64,000 nucleotides of DNA from Jiulongibacter sp966250325. Lineage in GTDB: Bacteria > Bacteroidota > Bacteroidia > Cytophagales > Spirosomataceae. The DNA lies in NCBI GenBank assembly GCA_966250325.1, contig CBINGY010000021.1:4152-68151 (forward strand). Direction: 5' to 3'. Under the pieces are notes generated by a model, which did no database searches, was not told the origin of the DNA, and was given only the letters and a program-made list of their open reading frames with translations. Made by a program: the position numbers and the translations under genes. Positions 9,290 to 16,633 of the stretch are shown here, piece by piece (position 1 is the stretch's first letter; each line of letters starts with the position of its first letter).

Positions 9290-10288
9290 ATGATAAAAGT
9301 AAGTGTGGTCATGCTTACCTACCGGCATGAAAAGTTTTTGAAACAATCGGTGCAGGCCGTGCTCAATCAGGAGACCGATTTTGAATTTGAGCTTATTCTG
9401 GCCAATGACAATTCCCCGGATAACACCGATGCCGTAGTGGAGGAAATCAAACAGTCGCATCCAAAAGCTTACCGGCTGAACTACTACCGGAACACCACGA
9501 ATCTGGGGGTGATGAAAAACTCCAGGAAAGCTCTGGAAATGGTGAAGGGAGACTATTTTGCTACCTGCGAGTCTGACGACTACTGGTGTGACAGCCAAAA
9601 ACTACAGAAGCAGGTGGATTTTCTTGAATCGCATTCCGATTATGCCATTTGTTTTCACAACGCACGTATCGAATATTTTGAGGATTTCGGGAATAAAGAA
9701 TCCGATTATCTAAGAAATAGCCTGCAGGAAAACGATGTTCTTAACCCCTGGGATACTTTTAAAACCTTTACGCTGGCAGATCTGATCGGGGAAGATGAAA
9801 TCTGGTTTATGGCCACGGCTTCCCTCATGTTCCGCAGCAAGGCATTCTTTCCTTTTCCCGATTGGCTGGAGCACTCCCGCAGCGGAGATATTCCGATGCT
9901 TATCTTAGCAGCCAGAAAGGGGAAAATCGGCTATCTGCCCGATGTTATGGCGGTGTACCGGAAACACGCCGGCGGAGTAAGCCTTACCGATCATAAAGAC
10001 GACGAGGTGGTGCTCAGAAACCGCATCTTCATGTATAACGAGCTGAACAGGGAAACCGGGTACAGGTACCGTCAGATTTTTAACCGGAACATCGCCCGGT
10101 ATTATTTTATGTTGTTGCATGCGAAGCAGTACAAAGACACATATTTCAAAAAATGGCCCATTATTCTGAAGTACATTCAGCTTACCTTTCCTTCTGTGCC
10201 CCGGCTGAAGGAGCTGGTACGCGATGCGGTGCTTCCGGCTGGCTGGTTAAAGATGTACCGAAAAGCTAAAGGAATTCAAATGCAATAA
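9290..10288 (+). CDS. Glycosyltransferase family 2
   Basis: A 332-residue GT-A fold enzyme. It starts with the nucleotide-sugar-binding strand VSVVMLTYRHEKFLKQSVQ, then LILANDNSPDNTDAV, and has the metal-binding DxD-type motif CESDDYW near residue 103. The C-terminal third (YRHIFNR-like, YFMLLHAKQYKDTYFKKW) is the usual helical cap. It has no membrane helices, so it is cytoplasmic or membrane-associated. It probably adds one sugar to the glycan made by this cluster; donor and acceptor are unknown. Confidence 0.88.
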   Translation: MIKVSVVMLTYRHEKFLKQSVQAVLNQETDFEFELILANDNSPDNTDAVVEEIKQSHPKAYRLNYYRNTTNLGVMKNSRKALEMVKGDYFATCESDDYWCDSQKLQKQVDFLESHSDYAICFHNARIEYFEDFGNKESDYLRNSLQENDVLNPWDTFKTFTLADLIGEDEIWFMATASLMFRSKAFFPFPDWLEHSRSGDIPMLILAARKGKIGYLPDVMAVYRKHAGGVSLTDHKDDEVVLRNRIFMYNELNRETGYRYRQIFNRNIARYYFMLLHAKQYKDTYFKKWPIILKYIQLTFPSVPRLKELVRDAVLPAGWLKMYRKAKGIQMQ

Positions 10289-10312
10289 ACCTGCATACAA
10301 ACAGAGAGGTAA

Positions 10313-11671
10313 ATGAATAAACTGACCATAATTGGTGGAGGAATGACGGGCCTGGCCGCTGCCTATCTGGCGGCAAAGAAAGGCTATGAGGTTACCGTGC
10401 TCGAAGGGAGCTCCAAAACAGGCGGACTGCTCAACACCTTTGAAATTGGAGGTAGCCAACTGGAGCATTATTACCATCACTTTTTTACGCAGGATGCAGA
10501 GCTGCACTGGCTTTTGAAAGAGCTGGGAATTGCCGATAAAACCATCTATAAGAAAACCACCATGGGAGTTTTCCGGGATGGGAAGATTTATGATTTCAAC
10601 GGAGTGATAGACCTGTTGAAATTTAAGCCGGCCAATCTTTGGGATAAATTCAGGTGGGGGCTCACTTCCATGTACCTGGGGAAAATGGCCAACTGGCGGA
10701 AAAATGAAGACGTGCCTACCCTCGACTGGTTTTATAAATGGGCCGGGAAAGGGATGACCGATGCTCTGTGGAAACCTATGCTTCGTATCAAATTTGGCCC
10801 GTACGCCAATCAGGTACCTCTGGCCTGGATGATTGGCAGGCTGGCACAGCGACTTAATTCCCGCAAAGGTGGAGATGAACGGCTGGCTTATATTGCGGGT
10901 AGCTGGAAAACCCTGCTCGATGCCTTAACAGAAAAGCTCCGCGAGTTGGGAGTTACGATTCATACGAATGAGGCCTTAAAAGAAATTGTTCTGGATGGAA
11001 CTATCGTGAAAGGTATAAAAACCAATACACTGGAAGTAAACGGAGGAAAGTTTCTTATCACCATTCCCTCGGTATTCTTTGAACAGGTAAAGGGGCTCCC
11101 TGCAGATTTTGGAGGGAAGGGAGTGGAATATTTCGGGGCGGTTTGTACCATTCTGGAATTGAAGCAATCGTTGAGTAACATCTACTGGATGAATGTGGCC
11201 GATGAAGGTTTCCCTTTCGGCGGGGTGATTGAGCATACCAATTTCCTGCCTAAAGAAGAATATGGAGGCTCACACATCGTCTATCTTTCCCGGTATTTTG
11301 CCATGTCGGAAGATCTGGCCACGATGACCGAAGAGGAAATCAAAGCCCGCATGATTCCGCCACTGAAGCGTATAAATCCTGATTTTTCGGAGGATTGGAT
11401 AAAAAATGTGTTTGTGTTTAAAACCAACACGGCGGCTACGGTATGTGATCTCAACTTCTCAGAACGGGTGCCCTCCTGCAAAACAACCTATGAAAATCTG
11501 TATGTGGCAAATATGGCCCATATTTATCCAGACGAACGCAGTACGAACAATTCCATCCGGGTTGCGGCAGAGGCCTGCAAGGTGATGGGAATTGATACGG
11601 CTGAAGTGCCTTATGGAGCGTCTTACTCGGGGCAGATCGGGTTTGATTCCAGTATTGCTTTTATGAGTTAA
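10313..11671 (+). CDS. NAD(P)/FAD-dependent oxidoreductase (amine-oxidase / protoporphyrinogen-oxidase-like)
   Basis: A 452-residue flavoprotein. The N-terminal dinucleotide-binding motif LTIIGGGMTGLAAAYLAAKK is followed by the GG doublet region LEGSSKTGGLLNTFEIGG. The C-terminus has the second FAD contact around LYVANMAHIYPDERSTNNSIR. This architecture is shared by protoporphyrinogen oxidase, phytoene desaturase and UDP-galactopyranose-mutase-like proteins. Members in polysaccharide clusters are common but their reactions are mostly unknown. It is the last gene of the run and convergent with lgt, 5 bases away. Confidence 0.8.
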   Translation: MNKLTIIGGGMTGLAAAYLAAKKGYEVTVLEGSSKTGGLLNTFEIGGSQLEHYYHHFFTQDAELHWLLKELGIADKTIYKKTTMGVFRDGKIYDFNGVIDLLKFKPANLWDKFRWGLTSMYLGKMANWRKNEDVPTLDWFYKWAGKGMTDALWKPMLRIKFGPYANQVPLAWMIGRLAQRLNSRKGGDERLAYIAGSWKTLLDALTEKLRELGVTIHTNEALKEIVLDGTIVKGIKTNTLEVNGGKFLITIPSVFFEQVKGLPADFGGKGVEYFGAVCTILELKQSLSNIYWMNVADEGFPFGGVIEHTNFLPKEEYGGSHIVYLSRYFAMSEDLATMTEEEIKARMIPPLKRINPDFSEDWIKNVFVFKTNTAATVCDLNFSERVPSCKTTYENLYVANMAHIYPDERSTNNSIRVAAEACKVMGIDTAEVPYGASYSGQIGFDSSIAFMS

Positions 11672-11676
11672 GGAAT

Positions 11677-12492
11677 TTACGCCTTAAACCCGCTTTTCCA
11701 GGCCTTGAAAAGCAGAAATAAACCAAACAGCACCATGGGGATACTTAGCCACTGCCCCATGTTCAGTTTCATGCCTTCTTCAAAAGCCTCCTGATTTTCT
11801 TTCAGGAATTCGTAGCAGAAGCGAAGTCCGAATATCCAGGTAAAGAAGATGCCTGCCAGAAGGCCGTCAGGTAACTTTTCTTTGTATTTTCTCCAGATGG
11901 CAAACATGAGGAAAAACAATACCAGACAACTCAGTGATTCATACAGCTGAGCCGGGTGACGGGGGATCTGAGCAAATTCGAAATTCTGAATGAAGGTAAA
12001 TGCCCAGGGCACATCGGTAGGGCGTCCCACAATCTCTGAGTTCATCAGATTGCCGAAACGAATGAAGGCACCGGTAAGGGCAACCGCAATAGACATACGA
12101 TCTACCAGCCAGATAAAAGGCTGATCGGGCCGCTTACGGGTATACAGCCACAAGGCGAAAACAATACCGAAACCACCCCCGTGGCTGGCAAGTCCGGCAT
12201 AGGGAGGAACCAGCATATCCACGAGGAATTTCCCCGGATTGTCCATGAAATGATGACCCTCATAAAAGACATAATGACCAATGCGTGCTCCCAGAACGGT
12301 CGAAATAATCATGGTGAGAAGTAGTGGGTCCAGATCTTTTTCGGGTTTACCTTCTGTTTTGAAAATCCGGACAAACACCTGGTAACCCAGAAGAAAACCC
12401 CCGGCAAAGAGCAGGCCATACCAGCGTAATTCGAAACTTCCTATTTTAACGATTGTGGGATCTACGTCCCAGATTATTTCAGCAAGCAGCAT
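11677..12492 (-). CDS. lgt: Prolipoprotein diacylglyceryl transferase
   Basis: A 271-residue inner-membrane enzyme with seven hydrophobic segments. It moves diacylglycerol from phosphatidylglycerol to the lipobox cysteine of prolipoproteins. Seen: GSFELRWYGLLFAGGFLLGY, RIGHYVFYE, GLASHGGGFG (with the essential histidine region) and the Lgt signature GAFIRFGNLMNSEIVGRPT, then PRHPAQLYES. The clients in this window would be the lipoproteins at 16259, 34029 and 51185. It is a single gene; a weak -7-like sequence (TATTTTTA) lies at 12515-12522. Confidence 0.95.
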   Translation of the reverse strand: MLLAEIIWDVDPTIVKIGSFELRWYGLLFAGGFLLGYQVFVRIFKTEGKPEKDLDPLLLTMIISTVLGARIGHYVFYEGHHFMDNPGKFLVDMLVPPYAGLASHGGGFGIVFALWLYTRKRPDQPFIWLVDRMSIAVALTGAFIRFGNLMNSEIVGRPTDVPWAFTFIQNFEFAQIPRHPAQLYESLSCLVLFFLMFAIWRKYKEKLPDGLLAGIFFTWIFGLRFCYEFLKENQEAFEEGMKLNMGQWLSIPMVLFGLFLLFKAWKSGFKA

Positions 12493-12756
12493 GTATTGCG
12501 GTTAATTGGTTGGGTAAAAATAGTCCTTTATTGAGATATGAATCAGGATTTTTTCAAAAACTGGAAATGCCGGGCTCCTTTTCTTGCTATTCTTAATCGC
12601 TTTCCTGAATTTTGGGCACTCGTATGATAAACGGCAGGTTACATACTTCATCAGCCCGTATCGTGCTTTCTGCACGACGAATCTTCCGTGCATAGACGCT
12701 TCTATGACACGGCAGTTATTCCTTTTTATCATTTTGTACCATTTAAATTGTTTTGA
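12493..12756. other. Intergenic region between divergent lgt and argC
   Basis: These 264 bases should hold the two divergent promoters. A minus-strand frame of 76 codons (12502-12732) fills most of it but shows no family resemblance, and a plus-strand frame from 12542 lacks any start codon. Neither is supported. No consensus TAnnTTTG is present for argC; the nearest is TCATTTTG at 12728-12735. Confidence 0.4.
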
Positions 12757-13725
12757 ATGAAACCCATTCAGGTAGGCATTATTGGCGGAGCCGGCTACAC
12801 CGGCGGTGAGTTACTTCGGATTCTCATCCATCATCCGCACGCTGATATCGTTTTCATTAATTCTCAAAGCCAGGCCGGTAAGCCGGTTTACAGTACACAT
12901 AAAGATCTCTTTGGGGAAACAGACCTGGTCTTTACCGATGAGATGCCTTTTGACCAGATCCATGTGCTGTTTCTGTGTTCGGGTCATGGGCAGTCGGTGA
13001 AATTTCTGCAGGAGAATCCGGTGCCTGAGCAGCTTAAGATCATTGACCTGAGTACCGATTTCCGGGATGAGTCCGGGGGCTTTGTGTACGGCTTGCCCGA
13101 GTTACAAAGAGACCGAATCTGCCAGGCACAGAAAATTGCCAATCCAGGCTGTTTTGCCACCAGTATTGAACTGGCTCTGCTTCCTCTGGCGGCTGAAGGG
13201 CTACTGAAAGAGGAGGTGCATGTGAGTGCAGTTACCGGATCTACCGGTGCCGGGCAATCGCTGAGTGCTACCTCGCATTTCAGCTGGCGAAATAATAACA
13301 TTTCCATCTACAAAGCTTTTACCCACCAGCACCTCAAAGAGATTGGTCAGAGTGTTCGCAGTCTGCAGCCCGGGTTTGATCAGGAGATCAATTTCATTCC
13401 TTATCGGGGAAACTTTACCCGGGGTATTATGGCGAATGTGTACACGCGTTTTGAAGGAGATCTGGAAGAAGCATGGCGACGATATACTGAATTTTATCAG
13501 GATGCCCCGTTTACACATATAAGCCGGGAGTCTGTTGATCTGAAGATGGTGGTCAATACCAACAAATGCATTCTCGAATTACAGAAGCATGGGAAAAATC
13601 TACTCATCACCAGCATCATTGATAACCTGGTAAAAGGGGCCAGCGGCCAGGCAGTTCAGAATATGAACCTGCTTTTCGGGCTTCCGGAAACAGCGGGTTT
13701 ACTGCTAAAACCTGCCGGCTTTTAA
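12757..13725 (+). CDS. argC: N-acetyl-gamma-glutamyl-phosphate reductase
   Basis: A 322-residue enzyme of arginine synthesis that reduces N-acyl-glutamyl phosphate to the semialdehyde with NADPH. Seen: the Rossmann motif VGIIGGAGYTGGELLRIL, the catalytic Cys132 in IANPGCFATSIELAL, and the C-terminal SIIDNLVKGASGQAVQNMN typical of the family. The length is right. Together with the aminotransferase 32 bases downstream it forms a two-gene unit of the pathway. In some Bacteroidota the acyl group is succinyl rather than acetyl, and the sequence alone does not decide this. Confidence 0.96.
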   Translation: MKPIQVGIIGGAGYTGGELLRILIHHPHADIVFINSQSQAGKPVYSTHKDLFGETDLVFTDEMPFDQIHVLFLCSGHGQSVKFLQENPVPEQLKIIDLSTDFRDESGGFVYGLPELQRDRICQAQKIANPGCFATSIELALLPLAAEGLLKEEVHVSAVTGSTGAGQSLSATSHFSWRNNNISIYKAFTHQHLKEIGQSVRSLQPGFDQEINFIPYRGNFTRGIMANVYTRFEGDLEEAWRRYTEFYQDAPFTHISRESVDLKMVVNTNKCILELQKHGKNLLITSIIDNLVKGASGQAVQNMNLLFGLPETAGLLLKPAGF

Positions 13726-13757
13726 TCGAATCTAATCACAGAAAACTTACCAATAAG

Positions 13758-14885
13758 ATGAACTTATTTAATGTTTATCCGCTCTATGATATCACGCCTG
13801 TGAGGGCTGAGGGCTCTACACTTTGGGATGAAAAAGGAGAGAAATACCTGGATTTGTATGGAGGGCATGCGGTTATTTCTATAGGTCATTCGCATCCCTA
13901 TTATGTAAATAAACTGACAGAACAGGTCAAAAATATCGGGTTTTATTCGAATTCGGTACATATTCCACTCCAGAAGGAGCTGGCTACCAAGCTCGGTAAG
14001 ATTTCCGGGCTGAACGACTATACCTTGTTTCTGGCAAACTCGGGAGCCGAGGCCAATGAGAATGCCCTGAAGCTGGCTTCCTTTTCCAATGGGAGAAAGA
14101 AAATCATTGCGTTTAAGAGGGGCTTTCACGGGCGTACTTCGGCGGCGGTGGCGGTCACTGATAATGCCGGTATTAAGGCTCCGATTAACTTTGACGAGCA
14201 TGTGGTGTTTTTACCCTACAATGATGCGGAAGCTGTAAGGGCTGCGGTGGATGACGAAACCTGTGCGGTGATAGTGGAAGGCATACAGGGGATTGGAGGA
14301 ATCCATGTGGGCAACGATGAATTTATGCAGGCCATTCGCGAAAGTTGTGATAAGCATGGAGCAGTTTTTATTCATGACAGTGTACAGTGCGGCTACGGAA
14401 GATCCGGGAAATTTTTCACCTGGGAGTTTTCGGGTGTAAAACCAGACATCATTTCCATGGCGAAAGGGATGGGTAATGGATTTCCGATCGGTGGCATTTT
14501 GATTTCTCCGAGATTCGAAGCGAAATATGGAATGCTGGGTACCACATTTGGAGGAAATCACCTGGCCTGTGCGGCAGGAGTAGCGGTGCTTGACGTAATA
14601 CAGCAGGAAAATCTTATGGAGAATGCCGGGAAACTGGGAGATTACCTGTTGTCAGAACTGAAAGATACCAAAGGCCTGAAAGAACTACGGGGTAAAGGTC
14701 TTATGATCGGTATAGAAATGGAGCAGCCTATCAAGACCCTGAGGGATAAAATGCTTTTTGAAGATCATCTGTTTACGGGGGTGGCCGGTGCCCACACGAT
14801 CCGTTTGCTGCCTGGTCTGGGAGTAAAGAAAGAGGAGCTGGATCAGTTTCTGGAGGTTTTCAGGAAACGTACCAACGAAATTTAA
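13758..14885 (+). CDS. argD: Acylornithine aminotransferase (class III)
   Basis: A 375-residue PLP enzyme that converts N-acyl-glutamate semialdehyde to N-acyl-ornithine. Seen: LYGGHAVISIGHSHP, NSGAEANENALKLA, FHGRTSAAVAVTDN, the cofactor-nitrogen aspartate D207 in FIHDSVQCGYGRSGKFF, and the Schiff-base Lys236 in ISMAKGMGNGFPIGG. The usual DEVQ or DEIQ reads DSVQ here, so the glutamate after the catalytic aspartate is a serine. The gene follows argC, which supports the arginine role over other class III activities. A hairpin terminator follows at 14917. Confidence 0.88.
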   Translation: MNLFNVYPLYDITPVRAEGSTLWDEKGEKYLDLYGGHAVISIGHSHPYYVNKLTEQVKNIGFYSNSVHIPLQKELATKLGKISGLNDYTLFLANSGAEANENALKLASFSNGRKKIIAFKRGFHGRTSAAVAVTDNAGIKAPINFDEHVVFLPYNDAEAVRAAVDDETCAVIVEGIQGIGGIHVGNDEFMQAIRESCDKHGAVFIHDSVQCGYGRSGKFFTWEFSGVKPDIISMAKGMGNGFPIGGILISPRFEAKYGMLGTTFGGNHLACAAGVAVLDVIQQENLMENAGKLGDYLLSELKDTKGLKELRGKGLMIGIEMEQPIKTLRDKMLFEDHLFTGVAGAHTIRLLPGLGVKKEELDQFLEVFRKRTNEI

Positions 14886-14916
14886 TTTAAGAGAAAATAT
14901 AATTAGATTTTGCAGG

Positions 14917-14950
14917 AGCCGGAGAAACTCAATCTTCGGCTTTTCTATTT
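14917..14950 (+). terminator. Rho-independent terminator after argD
   Basis: A seven-pair stem AGCCGGA / TTCGGCT (one G-T) with an 11-base loop is followed by TTTTCTATTT. It lies 31 bases after the argD stop. Confidence 0.75.
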
Positions 14951-14951
14951 A

Positions 14952-14989
14952 GGAATAAAAAAATCGCAACCTGTAAAAGATTGCGATTT
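14952..14989 (-). terminator. Terminator after tRNA-Leu
   Basis: A perfect nine-base inverted repeat AAATCGCAA (14961-14969) / TTGCGATTT (14981-14989) abuts the 3' end of the tRNA-Leu gene. On the minus strand the stem runs into TTTTTTATT, a normal intrinsic terminator. Confidence 0.85.
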
Positions 14990-15077
14990 GGTACCGGGGA
15001 CGGGAATCGAACCCGTACGGGCGTTTCGGCCCACAGGATTTTAAGTCCTGCGTGTCTACCAGTTCCACCACCCCGGC
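14989..15077 (-). tRNA. tRNA-Leu (anticodon TAA)
   Basis: An 89-nt class II tRNA with a long variable arm (GGGCCGAAACGCCC). The acceptor GCCGGGG pairs with CCCCGGT, the D-arm is TGGTGGAACTGGTAGACACG, the anticodon stem-loop CAGGACTTAAAATCCTG places TAA, and the T-arm has GGTTCGATTCC. The 3' CCA is encoded. It follows tRNA-Gly on the same strand, with a hairpin between them. Confidence 0.95.
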
Positions 15078-15092
15078 GGGAAATCCCTGGTG

Positions 15093-15116
15093 AAAAAAAA
15101 AGCCCCACAGGGAGCT
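15093..15116 (-). terminator. Hairpin between tRNA-Gly and tRNA-Leu
   Basis: On the minus strand AGCTCC / GGGGCT (one G-T pair) with loop CTGT is followed by eight or nine T. It would terminate part of the tRNA-Gly transcripts before tRNA-Leu, or mark a processing point between them. Confidence 0.65.
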
Positions 15117-15123
15117 TTTTTCG

Positions 15124-15196
15124 AGCGGAAGACGGGTCTCGAACCCGCGACCTTAACCTTGGCAAGGTTACGCTCTACCAACTGAGCTACTTCCGC
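15124..15196 (-). tRNA. tRNA-Gly (anticodon GCC)
   Basis: A 73-nt cloverleaf. The acceptor GCGGAAG / CTTCCGC is fully paired, the D-arm is AGCTCAGTTGGTAGAGCG, the anticodon loop in AACCTTGCCAAGGTT gives GCC, and the T-arm is GCGGGTTCGAGACCCGT. The discriminator is U. Unlike the neighbouring tRNA-Leu, CCA is not encoded. Confidence 0.96.
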
Positions 15197-15211
15197 TTGC
15201 AAATGTGGGTG

Positions 15212-15241
15212 CAAAGATAGCCGTTGACTTGTACTTGTCAA
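15212..15241 (-). promoter_or_regulatory. tRNA-Gly promoter, full Bacteroidota consensus
   Basis: On the minus strand TTG (15239-15241), a 19-base spacer and TATCTTTG (15212-15219) give the expected -33/-7 pair. The -7 box ends 15 bases before the tRNA, so transcription starts about 11 bases upstream of it. Confidence 0.8.
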
Positions 15242-15284
15242 GAGAATTTCTGATAATTTTTATTCTTTTCCTTTAAGACAAGCG

Positions 15285-15292
15285 TACTTTTG
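15285..15292 (+). promoter_or_regulatory. -7 box immediately upstream of hisIE
   Basis: TACTTTTG matches TAnnTTTG and ends only five bases before the hisIE ATG at 15298. The expected start of transcription falls on or next to the start codon, suggesting a leaderless message. The -33 TTG is not clear. Confidence 0.5.
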
Positions 15293-15297
15293 TACTT

Positions 15298-15915
15298 ATG
15301 AATTTTGAATTAAACCGAACCCCCGATTTCACGAAGGCTTCTGATGGATTGCTACCCGCTGTGGTTCAGGATGCTTATACCCAGAAAGTGCTTATGCTTG
15401 GCTACATGAGTGCCGAGGCCTTCGAAGTAAGTATAGATACGGGCAAAGTCACCTTTTTCAGCCGGAGCAAAAACCGTTTGTGGACCAAAGGGGAGGAATC
15501 GGGACATTTTCTGAATCTGACAGAAATACGTGTGGACTGCGATGCAGATACCATCCTTGTTAAGGCTAACCCACAGGGACCCACCTGCCATACCGGAGAT
15601 GATACCTGCTGGCAGGAATCCAACGATTCAAAAACTGCCTTTATTGATTACCTGAAAGCGGTCATAAAGGACCGGAAGGTAAACCCGGCTGACACGTCCT
15701 ATACGGCGTCACTTTTTAAAAAGGGAATCAATAAAGTGGCACAGAAAGTAGGGGAGGAGGCCGTAGAGATTGTGATTGAGGCGAAAGACAATAATAAAGA
15801 ACTTTTCCTGGGAGAAGCAGCCGATTTGCTTTTTCACTACCTTGTGCTGCTGGAGGCCAAAGACATAAACCTCAATGAAGTGCTTGACGTACTTATTTCA
15901 AGACATAAAAAATAA
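15298..15915 (+). CDS. hisIE: Bifunctional phosphoribosyl-AMP cyclohydrolase / phosphoribosyl-ATP pyrophosphatase
   Basis: A 205-residue fusion for the second and third steps of histidine synthesis. The N-terminal HisI half (about 1-105) has SRSKNRLWTKGEESGHFL, the metal site VDCDADTILV and the zinc cysteines in GPTCHTGDDTCW. The C-terminal HisE half (about 110-205) has an all-helical MazG-like fold with KVGEEAVEIVIEAK and EAADLLFHYLV. No other his gene adjoins it. The downstream 4TM gene begins five bases after the stop, so they may be co-transcribed. Confidence 0.95.
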   Translation: MNFELNRTPDFTKASDGLLPAVVQDAYTQKVLMLGYMSAEAFEVSIDTGKVTFFSRSKNRLWTKGEESGHFLNLTEIRVDCDADTILVKANPQGPTCHTGDDTCWQESNDSKTAFIDYLKAVIKDRKVNPADTSYTASLFKKGINKVAQKVGEEAVEIVIEAKDNNKELFLGEAADLLFHYLVLLEAKDINLNEVLDVLISRHKK

Positions 15916-15920
15916 CCGTT

Positions 15921-16259
15921 ATGATCAATTATCTGATTCGGCTCGTACTCGTAGGATTTGTGGTTTATTTCATTCCTTCTTTTCTGAGTGATATTCAGGT
16001 TTCATCTCTTACAACGGCCATTATTGTGGCCTTTATTATGAGCATCCTGAACAATTTCGTGAAACCTATACTAACCATCCTCTCGCTTCCTATAACCATT
16101 CTTACCCTTGGGCTCTTTTATCTGGTACTCACGGTATTGATGGTTTATATCTGTGATTCGCTGGTAGCAGGTTTTGCCGTAAGCGGCTTTTTGCAACCAC
16201 TCATTTTCAGTTTTATTCTTTCCATTGTTCATAGCCTGGTAGGCTCATTTCAGGATTAA
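15921..16259 (+). CDS. Phage-holin-family (4TM) membrane protein
   Basis: A 112-residue protein made almost wholly of four hydrophobic helices with short polar turns, including the family segment NNFVKPILTILSLPITILTLG. It belongs to the PF04020 family, which databases label 'phage holin family' although most members are ordinary chromosomal membrane proteins of unknown function. Nothing phage-like adjoins it. Its stop codon overlaps the next start (TAATG). Confidence 0.8.
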   Translation: MINYLIRLVLVGFVVYFIPSFLSDIQVSSLTTAIIVAFIMSILNNFVKPILTILSLPITILTLGLFYLVLTVLMVYICDSLVAGFAVSGFLQPLIFSFILSIVHSLVGSFQD

Positions 16260-16633
16260 TGCGGAAACTAGTTCTTTTGCCTTTTCTACTGCTGGCGTGT
16301 CAGTCGGGCACTATTAATCTGGGTAAGGTGGATACTGATTCGTTCAAAAGCGATCGGGGAGGCTGTGACAGTAAACGAAAAGAGCTGATTTCCGGTCTGG
16401 AGGCCGTAAAAGATTCTTTACTTTCTCATTCAGAAAACGAAGTGCTTGCCACACTGGGAAGATACGATTTTCAGATTCTTGACCGGAAAAACGAAAAGGT
16501 ATTCATGTATTATCTGGAGCCCGGCCCGCATTGTGAGCACATTCAGAATGAGTCATTGGCCCGTTCCATGGCCATTTATCTAAACTCGGTTAGCCTGGTT
16601 AAAGAAGTAACGTTTCAGAAAGGCTTACCTTGA
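16259..16633 (+). CDS. Hypothetical lipoprotein
   Basis: A 124-residue protein with a short signal MRKLVLLPFLLLAC, in which LLAC at residues 11-14 is a plausible lipobox. The mature part is polar, with two further cysteines (GGCDSKR and PHCEHIQ) that might pair. I do not recognise the family. It is coupled to the 4TM gene by TAATG. Its last nine bases overlap the end of the convergent glycosyltransferase gene, so the two coding ends share DNA. Confidence 0.65.
   Translation: MRKLVLLPFLLLACQSGTINLGKVDTDSFKSDRGGCDSKRKELISGLEAVKDSLLSHSENEVLATLGRYDFQILDRKNEKVFMYYLEPGPHCEHIQNESLARSMAIYLNSVSLVKEVTFQKGLP

Noticed and set aside
12502..12732. A 76-codon minus-strand frame just upstream of lgt, considered as a yidD-like gene because yidD is often near lgt
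   Set aside because: It lacks the P-T-C-S-x-Y motif and any hydrophobic segment; the plus strand of the same stretch has no start codon and no YidD pattern either.
14929..15241. Open frames of 60-80 codons across the two tRNA genes on both strands
   Set aside because: They are translations of tRNA and terminator sequence.
15921..16259. 'Phage holin family' protein as evidence of a prophage
   Set aside because: The family name is historical; no integrase, capsid, lysin or attachment-site repeat is nearby and the flanking genes are housekeeping.
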